Below, piece by piece: positions 1 to 6,719 of a stretch of DNA of 12,854 nucleotides (within the stretch, counting starts at the first letter, position 1; every line of letters begins with the position of its first letter). Below the pieces are notes generated by a model. That model saw only the letters and a list, made by a program, of their open reading frames with translations, did not search any database and was not told the DNA's origin. This stretch comes from Putridiphycobacter sp965367695. GTDB lineage: Bacteria; Bacteroidota; Bacteroidia; Flavobacteriales_D; Crocinitomicaceae. The DNA lies in assembly GCA_965367695.1 (NCBI GenBank), contig CBDUKB010000078.1:1-12854 (forward strand), in the 5' to 3' direction. Both the position numbers and the translations under genes were made by a program.

Positions 1-384
1 TATAATTTAATTGTACGCCTTTTAAATGACCGATTTGGTATTCAAACAAGAGGAGGTTGTGCATGCGCAGGAACTTATGGGCATAATTTATTGAATATTG
101 ATGCCATCCGATCACATGAAATTTATTGTGAAATAAATTCAGGTGACAACACTTTAAAACCTGGCTGGATAAGGCTTTCAATTCACCCAACCACTTCTAA
201 CGAAGAGGTGAATTACATGATCAATGCCTTAGAAAACATTATTAAAAATATTGATGAATACCAAAAAGATTACCGATACAATAACAAGGTGAACGATTTT
301 GAATATATTGGTAATAATACCTTTAATGAAATAGAACCTGCCCTATGGTTTGATTGCGTAAAAGAAGAATTAAGTAAAATTTAG
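1..384 (+). CDS. Class V PLP-dependent aminotransferase, C-terminal fragment (5' end outside window)
   Basis: The frame is open from the first base of the window, so this is the last 127 residues of a longer gene; the ATG-like positions inside it are not real starts. The peptide carries RGGCACAGTYGH (codons about 17-28), which closely resembles the C-terminal block of Bacteroidota class V aminotransferases of the cysteine desulfurase / selenocysteine lyase group, followed by KPGWIRLSIHPTTSNEEV, the family's usual end-domain strand and helix start. The PLP-binding lysine and the substrate-binding N-terminal part lie off the left edge, so the substrate (cysteine, kynurenine or another amino acid) cannot be decided. 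The block differs from the SufS/IscS active-site loop, so I do not name it as a desulfurase. It ends at TAG 382-384, 75 bp before the adhesin gene. No hairpin terminator is visible in that gap, so read-through is possible. Confidence 0.85.
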   Translation, partial: YNLIVRLLNDRFGIQTRGGCACAGTYGHNLLNIDAIRSHEIYCEINSGDNTLKPGWIRLSIHPTTSNEEVNYMINALENIIKNIDEYQKDYRYNNKVNDFEYIGNNTFNEIEPALWFDCVKEELSKI

Positions 385-459
385 TTAAAAAAAATTAATT
401 TTCTTGCCACCTTTCATTTCTTTATTTCGTTATATTGCAAACCGAATTAAACATAAATT

Positions 460-3400
460 ATGATAAAGTCTATTAAAAACCTATTGTTAAGCCTATTTCT
501 GCTTGCAATTTCAACACCACTTTTTGCCTCGCACGTTCAAGGAGGTAATATTTCGTATAAATGTACGGGTAACCCAAATGAATTCATTATTACATTGGTG
601 GTTTTTCAAGATTGTACAGGAATTCCTGGTTCTCAATCTTACCCATTATACATATTTAATGATTGTGGCTTACCACTTCCAACCCCAGTTATAGTAAGTA
701 TTGTTGATACGCTTGAAGTTTCGCAATTATGTCCTGATACCTTAGGTTCATCACCTTGTACATCAAACAATAATGGCCTTCCGGGTTCATGGCAATATGT
801 ATATCAAACCACAGTTACTTTAACTGGTTTATGTGATGCATGGACTTTTGGATGGACTGCTTGTGCGAGAAATTCAGCCGATAATATTGCAGGTGGGTGT
901 TTTTATGTAGAAACTAAGTTGTTTTCTGCTACACAGGCTTGTAATAATTCAGTAACCATTAACAATCCTCAACCAATTCCTTATGTTTGTGTTGGCCAAG
1001 GTGTAAATTATGATTATGGAGTTCAAGAGCAAGATGGTGATTCATTACATTTTGAATTAGTAGGAGCTTTGCAAGATTCAAATTCAGTAATCAATTATAC
1101 TTCTCCTTATACAGCAACTTCACCAATTGCAAATATTTTTATTAATTCCGAAACAGGTGCAATTAACTTTAACTCTCCTATTGGTGGGTACTTTGTAGTT
1201 GCAGTTTTGGTGAGTGAATACAATAAATGTGGTGAATTGGTTGGACAAACTAGACATGATATGCAATTTGTTATTGATGCCAACTGTATCAATAATGCAC
1301 CTTATCAAATAGCTGACCCGAATGGGCCTCCTAACGATCCCCCAGGAATTTATAATTTTAATAATTTTAACACCAATGCAACCTTATTGCCCGGTAATAA
1401 AATTGACATGTGTGTAGGGGATAAATTTTGTTTTGACATTGCATTTGATGACAATGATGCGACAGATATTATCCAGATTACTTCAAATATTACACAATTC
1501 TTACCAGGTGCTTCTATAATTCAAACAGCAACTTCTCCAGTTGCAATAGCAACCGTATGTTGGGAATTCCAACAAGGTTATACCGGTAACATCATATCGG
1601 TTAACGCAACGGATAATCAATGTCCAATCCCTGGAATTGTATCTAGAGTGGTTGAATTAAAAATTCCACCAGCACTTTTCCCTGGACAAGATGACACTGT
1701 TAATTTTTGTGGAGATGAAGGCGTTATCAACTTTGATGACTATTTAGGACCTGTATTTGATTTTAATGGGGTATGGCATAATGGAAATTCACAAATCATT
1801 ACCGGTTTGGCTGATGTGGATACATTAACTCCAGGAGTATATTACCACATTGTTTATCCTGACACTTCTACAACAGGATGTGTTGATCCTCCTGCTTGTG
1901 TAGTTGCGGATTCAGCATATTTAACAATTAATATTTCTAATTTAAATATTGCTGATCATGTTTATGTTGATGAATCTTGTCAAAACCAATTTGATGGTAC
2001 TTCAGCTGTTGGACCAATAACAGGTAATGCTGGACCATTCACGGTTTTATGGACAGCACCAAATACGGTTGCAGGTAATTACGACACGATCGTTAACAAT
2101 GGTGGAACTGGAAATTACAATAACCTATTTGATGATACACCAGGATTATGGAATGTATTAGTAACTGACCAAAATGGTTGTACTTTTTCTGAAGACTTTG
2201 AAATTAACCAAGGGTTTTTAGAGTTTACCAACGAACAAGTGAATAATCCACAGTGTTTCGGATTTAGTAATGGTTCTATTAATTTAAGTGCAAATACAAC
2301 AGGTGGACAAAACGTAACCTTTGTATTTACAGATGCAAATGGTGTAGTAGTACCAGGAAGTACTGGAAATTCAGCGAACAATTTAGCAGCTGGTGTGTAT
2401 ACGGTAACTGCCACTACAGCCAATGGATGTTTGGTTTCAAAAAACTATTTAATTGAAAACCCAGCGAAGATAACAGCAAACTTCCAATACACCATGCCGC
2501 TATGTCATGGTTTATCTACAGGGAAAATAAAAGCAACTCAAATTTTTAATCAAAAGGGTGATATTGATGATGTATTCTTTGCTTGGGCTCCTGCTCCAGC
2601 TGGACATAACGGTTTCGGAGTTGATTCATTGATGAATTTACCAGCCGGTGCTTATACACTTGTATTTACAGAAGCTGGTTGTTCAAACGATACGACGGTT
2701 TATATTACTGAGCCAGATCCTTTACAAGTGTTAATTGATAGAGAAAACTTGAAGAAAACTTATTGTAGAACAGCTGCCTACCAAAATGGAAATGGTGTAG
2801 TTGCAGGTTCAACAGCAGGACAAGGATTTAGTGGTACTGGTACACCTACTTACTTATGGCAAAACTTAGCCAATGGTGATGAATCAGTAAGTACAACATT
2901 TGTTGTTCGGGTTCCTGGATTAATGGTATTTACTGCTACAGATGAAAACGGATGTATTTCATCAGATACTGTTTTAGTAGATTCATTGAATCCAATTGCT
3001 GATTTCACAGTGGTATCAGATGAATTTTTTGATGCTACCATTTATGAAGGGACTGAAGAAGTGAAAATCAAAATCACCAATACTTCTCAAAACTTTGCTC
3101 AAATCGGAAACCCATTGTCAGATACAATTTTCCAATGGAATTTATTTTCAAATAACCCTGATGGAAACAAGTGGTTTTTCACTTATGCTTTAGAAGATAA
3201 AGTGGATACCGCATATATGGCAATTGAAAGGAATTATAACCCTACTGAATATGAAATTTGTTTAGTTGCTAAAAACTTTAATGATTGTGTAGATACTACT
3301 TGTAGAATCGTAAAAGTTCATAAAATTCCAGATTTGATAACGCCAAATGTATTTACACCGGGTGCTTATCCGAACAATGAATTTTTCTTCCCAGCTGATG

Positions 3401-3612
3401 GAATTAGAGAATTCAAGGCAGTAATGTTAAACAGATACGGCGTTAAAGTATTTGAATTCAATGATATTAGCGATACTTGGGACGGCACTAATATGAAGAG
3501 TGATAAACCTTGTTCAGATGGTGTGTACTTTTATACATACACCGCCAAAACCACCAATGGAACACCAATGGAAGGTCAAGGACAAGTAACTTTAGTTCGT
3601 GCTAAGAAATAA
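460..3612 (+). CDS. Secreted SprB-repeat protein with type B gliding motility-associated (T9SS) C-terminal domain
   Basis: This 1050-residue protein is predicted to cross the inner membrane by Sec and the outer membrane by the type IX secretion system, and to act as a surface adhesin or matrix protein. Residues 1-23 form a signal peptide (basic start, Leu-rich core, cleavage near LFA-SHVQGG). Residues about 24-280 are a Cys-rich N-terminal region (HVQGGNISYKC, DGDSLHFEL, GGYFVVAVLVSEY) seen in many Bacteroidota gliding-type secreted proteins. About 500-760 contains three SprB-like repeats, each with an early Cys (C507, C599, C682) and ending in patterns such as LAAGVYTVTATTANGC and LPAGAYTLVFTEAGC. 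A fourth, degenerate unit (VFTATDENGC) follows, then a PKD/Ig-like stretch. Residues about 960-1050 are the type B sorting domain (ITPNVFTPG, LNRYGVKVFE, WDGT, DGVYFYTYTA). The start ATG is preceded by an A/T-rich leader typical of this phylum; a weak TATATTGC at 431-438 may be the -7 box. The ligand is unknown. Confidence 0.9.
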   Translation: MIKSIKNLLLSLFLLAISTPLFASHVQGGNISYKCTGNPNEFIITLVVFQDCTGIPGSQSYPLYIFNDCGLPLPTPVIVSIVDTLEVSQLCPDTLGSSPCTSNNNGLPGSWQYVYQTTVTLTGLCDAWTFGWTACARNSADNIAGGCFYVETKLFSATQACNNSVTINNPQPIPYVCVGQGVNYDYGVQEQDGDSLHFELVGALQDSNSVINYTSPYTATSPIANIFINSETGAINFNSPIGGYFVVAVLVSEYNKCGELVGQTRHDMQFVIDANCINNAPYQIADPNGPPNDPPGIYNFNNFNTNATLLPGNKIDMCVGDKFCFDIAFDDNDATDIIQITSNITQFLPGASIIQTATSPVAIATVCWEFQQGYTGNIISVNATDNQCPIPGIVSRVVELKIPPALFPGQDDTVNFCGDEGVINFDDYLGPVFDFNGVWHNGNSQIITGLADVDTLTPGVYYHIVYPDTSTTGCVDPPACVVADSAYLTINISNLNIADHVYVDESCQNQFDGTSAVGPITGNAGPFTVLWTAPNTVAGNYDTIVNNGGTGNYNNLFDDTPGLWNVLVTDQNGCTFSEDFEINQGFLEFTNEQVNNPQCFGFSNGSINLSANTTGGQNVTFVFTDANGVVVPGSTGNSANNLAAGVYTVTATTANGCLVSKNYLIENPAKITANFQYTMPLCHGLSTGKIKATQIFNQKGDIDDVFFAWAPAPAGHNGFGVDSLMNLPAGAYTLVFTEAGCSNDTTVYITEPDPLQVLIDRENLKKTYCRTAAYQNGNGVVAGSTAGQGFSGTGTPTYLWQNLANGDESVSTTFVVRVPGLMVFTATDENGCISSDTVLVDSLNPIADFTVVSDEFFDATIYEGTEEVKIKITNTSQNFAQIGNPLSDTIFQWNLFSNNPDGNKWFFTYALEDKVDTAYMAIERNYNPTEYEICLVAKNFNDCVDTTCRIVKVHKIPDLITPNVFTPGAYPNNEFFFPADGIREFKAVMLNRYGVKVFEFNDISDTWDGTNMKSDKPCSDGVYFYTYTAKTTNGTPMEGQGQVTLVRAKK

Positions 3613-3631
3613 GCATAACCAATAAAATTAT

Positions 3632-3666
3632 AAAAAAGGGAAGTCAATATTGACTTCCCTTTTTTT
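3632..3666 (+). terminator. Intrinsic terminator of the adhesin gene, possibly bidirectional
   Basis: A perfect inverted repeat, GGGAAGTCAAT (3638-3648) and ATTGACTTCCC (3649-3659), is flanked by six A on the left and seven T on the right. It begins 19 bp after the adhesin stop codon. The central bases would form the loop. Because the A and T flanks are symmetrical, the hairpin could also stop transcription arriving from the minus strand. The rest of the gap up to the second hairpin (about 3667-3756) holds nothing I recognise. Confidence 0.88.
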
Positions 3667-3756
3667 GTGCATCAAAAGAAAGCGAATCGCATTTGAAATG
3701 AAAATTGAATAGTTTAATTTGCATAAAACTAATTCCTTTAAAAAAGCAATAGGCAC

Positions 3757-3788
3757 AAAAAAAAGAAGGACGGTTAAATGTCCTTCTT
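3757..3788 (-). terminator. Intrinsic terminator of glmM
   Basis: The stem AAGAAGGAC (3763-3771) pairs with GTCCTTCTT (3780-3788) around an 8-nt loop. Read on the minus strand, it is followed by eight T (complement of A at 3757-3764). It lies 23 bp beyond the glmM stop codon and faces the adhesin terminator, which gives each convergent gene its own hairpin. Confidence 0.87.
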
Positions 3789-3811
3789 CATTAAATAGTA
3801 TTGTTCAAATG

Positions 3812-5212
3812 TTATGAAGACAAAGCTGCGATACTCTGAATTTGCCCCATCACTGCAGCGGCTAATTCATTTGCTTTTGCTTCATTTTTACTTTCTGCAT
3901 AAATTCTAATAATCGGCTCTGTATTACTTTTTCGTAAGTGGACCCATTCTTGGTTCTCAAAGTAAACTTTAACCCCATCTTGGGTATCAACTTCATTTTC
4001 CTTATAATGTGCAGCTACATTCTTTAAAATATCATCTACGTCCATGTTTGGTGACAGTTGAATTTTATTTTTAGAGATGAAGTAATTTGGATACTCCCCT
4101 CTTAACTCCGAAGTCTTTAATCCAGACACCGCTAATTGAGTTAAAAACAAGCCAATTCCTACCAAAGCATCTCTTCCATAATGCAAAGCAGGATAAATTA
4201 TCCCCCCATTCCCTTCTCCACCAATCACTGCATTCGTTTCTTTCATTTTCTCAACCACATTTACTTCGCCAACAGAAGCTGCATTGTAAATGCCTTGTCT
4301 ATTTTCAGTCACCTCTTTTAAAGAAATAGTAGAAGATAAATTTGATACGGTATTACCTGGTGTTTTACTTAACACATAATCGGCAATGGCCACCAAGGTA
4401 TATTCTTCACCAAACATGCTTCCATCTTCATTCACAAATGCCAATCTATCCACATCAGGGTCTACTACTATTCCTAAGTCTGCTCCGGTTTCTTTTATTT
4501 TATTAGCAATGGCTGTTAAATTTTCAGGTAAAGGCTCGGGATTATGCGGAAAGTGACCGGTCGGTTCACAATACAATTCAATTACATCAGTTACCCCTAG
4601 CGCATTTAACAATGCTGGAACATAAATTCCACCTGTAGAATGCACAGCATCCACGACCACTTTAAAATTTTTCCTCCTAATAATTTCTGGATCGACTAGT
4701 GGTAAATCTAATACTGCACGGACGTGTTTTTGTAAATAAGTATCGTCAATGGTTACTTTTCCTAAGTCATCCACTTCAACAAAATCATAGTTTTCTTTTT
4801 CTGCAATCAAAAGAATTTCTTCTCCATCCTTACCCGATAAAAACTCCCCTTTTTCATTCAATAATTTTAAGGCATTCCATTGTTTTGGGTTATGTGAAGC
4901 TGTTAAGATAATTCCTCCTTGTGCTTTTTCTAAAGGCACAGCGATTTCAACTGTAGGTGTCGTTGATAAACCTAAATTTATTACGTTAATTCCCAAACCT
5001 TGCAAGGTAGCAATTACCAAATCTGAAATCATTTGACCAGAAATTCTAGCATCTCTACCTACCACAACAGTTGGGTTGCTTTTATTCGCCCTAGTTTTAA
5101 TCCAACTCCCGTATGCTGCTGCAAATTTAACAGTATCGAAAGGGGTTAATCCTTCTCCAATTGGACCTCCAATGGTTCCTCTAATTCCAGAAATTGATTT
5201 TATTAATGTCAT
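3812..5212 (-). CDS. glmM: Phosphoglucosamine mutase, alpha-D-phosphohexomutase family
   Basis: The likely reaction is glucosamine-6-phosphate to glucosamine-1-phosphate, the cytoplasmic step that leads to UDP-GlcNAc, peptidoglycan and LPS. The 466 residues show all four signature sites of the family: the catalytic phosphoserine loop TASHNPK (Ser106), the Mg-binding loop DPDVDR (251-256), the sugar-binding loop GEGNGG (332-337) and the phosphate-binding loop RKSNTEP (427-433). The N-terminus MTLIKSISGIRGTIGG is typical of Bacteroidota proteins annotated GlmM. I chose the ATG at 5212. A 12-codon extension to a TTG at 5248 is open, but it would put the start upstream of the TATATTTG promoter box at 5230-5237. 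The sugar loop is GEGNGG rather than the GEMSGH of E. coli GlmM, so a phosphomannomutase or phosphoglucomutase role, or mixed specificity, cannot be excluded. It lies 56 bp downstream of htrA on the same strand. Confidence 0.88.
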   Translation of the reverse strand: MTLIKSISGIRGTIGGPIGEGLTPFDTVKFAAAYGSWIKTRANKSNPTVVVGRDARISGQMISDLVIATLQGLGINVINLGLSTTPTVEIAVPLEKAQGGIILTASHNPKQWNALKLLNEKGEFLSGKDGEEILLIAEKENYDFVEVDDLGKVTIDDTYLQKHVRAVLDLPLVDPEIIRRKNFKVVVDAVHSTGGIYVPALLNALGVTDVIELYCEPTGHFPHNPEPLPENLTAIANKIKETGADLGIVVDPDVDRLAFVNEDGSMFGEEYTLVAIADYVLSKTPGNTVSNLSSTISLKEVTENRQGIYNAASVGEVNVVEKMKETNAVIGGEGNGGIIYPALHYGRDALVGIGLFLTQLAVSGLKTSELRGEYPNYFISKNKIQLSPNMDVDDILKNVAAHYKENEVDTQDGVKVYFENQEWVHLRKSNTEPIIRIYAESKNEAKANELAAAVMGQIQSIAALSS

Positions 5213-5229
5213 GGTAAAATAATTTACCA

Positions 5230-5237
5230 CAAATATA
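5230..5237 (-). promoter_or_regulatory. Candidate glmM promoter, -7 box TATATTTG
   Basis: The minus strand reads TATATTTG, a full match to the Bacteroidota -7 consensus TAnnTTTG, 17 bp before the glmM ATG. Transcription would start about 5-8 bp downstream, leaving a leader of roughly 10-12 nt. A TTG lies about 25 bp further upstream, longer than the usual spacing, so the -33 half is weak. Its position inside the htrA-glmM gap suggests glmM is not wholly dependent on the htrA transcript. Confidence 0.5.
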
Positions 5238-5268
5238 ATGGAAATCAATTAACTTAAATGGGCAATTC

Positions 5269-6429
5269 TTACTGAGCCATCATCACTTCCATTATTTTTT
5301 CTTCTTCTCCCCTTAACACTTTTAATTGAACCTTGTCGCCCGGATTGTTAATTACAATAGACTCTTGCAGCTCAGCGATTGAACGAATAGGCTTACCATC
5401 CACTCCAAGAATGATATCCATGGATTTTAGGCCTGCTTTATCTGCATTCCCTCCTTCAAGTACATTCGCTACTACAATTCCTTTTTCACTGCCTAAACTG
5501 TACGACTTTTTGACTTCAGTATTATTTTCAATCAGGTTAATTCCTAATTGCACCCTTTTTACTTCACCGTATGAAATTAAATCGTAAGTCACTTTTTTCA
5601 CAATGTTTGATGGAATCGCAAAAGAATAACCTGCATAAAAACCGGTACCAGAAGCAATGGCAGTATTGATACCAATTAATTCACCCCGTGTATTCACTAA
5701 AGCTCCACCACTATTCCCTGAATTTACAGCAGCATCTGTTTGAATGAATGATTCCACAGGAAATACATTTTGTTGTGGATTGTAATTTCTCGATAATAAG
5801 TCAATATTTCTGTTTTTCGCACTCACAATACCTGCAGTGACAGTAGATTGCAAATTAAGTGGGTTTCCAACTGCAACTACCCATTCACCTAATTTTAAAT
5901 CATCTGAATTACCAAATTCGGCATAAGGTAACTTAAAGCCATCAATTTTAATAACCGCAATGTCGGTTGAAGGGTCTGTCCCTACTAGCGTTGCTGTATA
6001 TGTTTTATCGTTTAAAATAACAGAAATATCTTTGGCATCCTGTACCACATGGTTATTGGTTACCATATAACCATCATCTGAAATAACAACCCCTGAACCG
6101 GAAGACTTTCCATGTCTTTCTGTTGTTTTATAAGCGTCTTTGCCATAAAATAATTTCACCAATGGATCATAAGTTATTTCTGATCTCACAAAATGGGTTT
6201 GAATATGACCCACGGCCTGCACTGTTTTTTCTGAAGCCATGGTTAAGTCAATTAAACCACTTTGATGATTGTCAGCAATTAAACCCACGGGTTTAATGAA
6301 CTTTGAATCCGGATTATTACTTGCTGCAATTTCAAGACTCGAATTGGAATGATTGGTTATTTGTTGTCCAGCGTATCCGCCACCCACTGCTAGTAGGGCG
6401 AATAAAATTATTTTTAATGCTTGTTTCAT
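5269..6429 (-). CDS. HtrA/Deg-family periplasmic serine protease with one PDZ domain
   Basis: This trypsin-like protease of the HtrA family probably degrades or processes misfolded envelope proteins. Its 386 residues begin with a hydrophobic segment (about 5-20, KIILFALLAVGGGYAG) that can act as a signal peptide or a membrane anchor. The protease domain spans about 85-290 with the full triad: His127 in TNNHVV, Asp156 in STDIAVI and Ser240 in NSGNSGGAL. A single PDZ domain follows (about 295-385; GIVVANVLEGGNADKAGL, GDKVQLKVLRG). DegP/DegQ proteins normally carry two PDZ domains, so this one is DegS-like in layout. Whether it takes part in a sigma/anti-sigma cascade cannot be told, as no such genes are nearby. 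It is transcribed divergently from rho and lies upstream of glmM. A near-consensus TAATTTTA at 6465-6472 (minus strand), with TTTA 17 bp further upstream, is a possible promoter. I give no symbol because degP, degQ and degS cannot be told apart here. Confidence 0.93.
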   Translation of the reverse strand: MKQALKIILFALLAVGGGYAGQQITNHSNSSLEIAASNNPDSKFIKPVGLIADNHQSGLIDLTMASEKTVQAVGHIQTHFVRSEITYDPLVKLFYGKDAYKTTERHGKSSGSGVVISDDGYMVTNNHVVQDAKDISVILNDKTYTATLVGTDPSTDIAVIKIDGFKLPYAEFGNSDDLKLGEWVVAVGNPLNLQSTVTAGIVSAKNRNIDLLSRNYNPQQNVFPVESFIQTDAAVNSGNSGGALVNTRGELIGINTAIASGTGFYAGYSFAIPSNIVKKVTYDLISYGEVKRVQLGINLIENNTEVKKSYSLGSEKGIVVANVLEGGNADKAGLKSMDIILGVDGKPIRSIAELQESIVINNPGDKVQLKVLRGEEEKIMEVMMAQ

Positions 6430-6719
6430 GTTAGTAGTATTTAGTTGTTTGTCTTTTATAAGCCTAAAATTAAAGAATGACTACACCTTAAATTTTTAAA
6501 TAATGTTAATTGATGTAAAAAATTCTAAAAATTGGGCATTTTTAGTTGCTAGACAGAAGATAAAAGCGACATTTTTGATGAAAAAGACTACTTAGTTTAT
6601 TTTTATTTGTATTATTGTACCACAATCAATCGTGAACAATGGTTCACATCCTATCTAATATTTAACTAATCAAAATATAATAGTCTGAATCGAAAGATTT
6701 ATATTTCTTATTTATTTAT
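6430..6719. promoter_or_regulatory. Divergent htrA / rho intergenic region
   Basis: These 290 bp hold no credible ORF and must contain the promoters of both flanking genes. Towards htrA, the minus strand has TAATTTTA (6465-6472) as a -7 candidate. Towards rho, the plus strand has TTTATTTG (6602-6609), one mismatch from TAnnTTTG, with a TTTG at 6574-6577; that spacing of 24 is long. If the rho assignment is right, rho has a leader of about 100 nt carrying the inverted repeats near 6615-6647. No ribosome-binding site of the GGAGG type is visible before rho, which is normal for this phylum. Confidence 0.4.
6632..6647 (+). repeat. Inverted repeat GTGAAC-N4-GTTCAC in the presumed rho leader
   Basis: The arms are GTGAAC (6632-6637) and GTTCAC (6642-6647), with the 4-nt spacer AATG. 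Just upstream, TTGT-ACC-ACAA (6615-6625) is a second small inverted repeat. They lie about 70-105 bp before the rho start. Either an operator for a dimeric regulator or a small RNA hairpin would fit. There is no T run after it, so it is not a classical intrinsic terminator. Confidence 0.45.

Noticed and set aside
91..384. A free-standing 97-residue gene beginning at 91
   Set aside because: The frame is open to the window edge and the upstream codons encode the conserved RGGCACAGTYGH block, so this is the tail of a longer aminotransferase gene.
2115..2423. A 102-residue minus-strand frame inside the adhesin gene
   Set aside because: It is wholly antisense to SprB-repeat coding sequence and matches no pattern I recognise; it is a shadow of the real frame.
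2221..2730. SprB units considered as DNA-level tandem repeats
   Set aside because: The similarity is at protein level only (Cys, Gly and AGxYTxT patterns). I see no repeated nucleotide blocks long enough to call a DNA repeat.
4087..4329. A plus-strand frame of 80 residues opposite glmM
   Set aside because: It lies within the conserved glmM reading frame on the other strand, and its composition (Leu/His/Ser/Pro-rich) is typical of antisense translation.
6632..6647. The GTGAAC/GTTCAC palindrome as an intrinsic terminator or attenuator
   Set aside because: The stem has only 6 bp and there is no T run after it, so I kept it only as an inverted repeat of unknown role.
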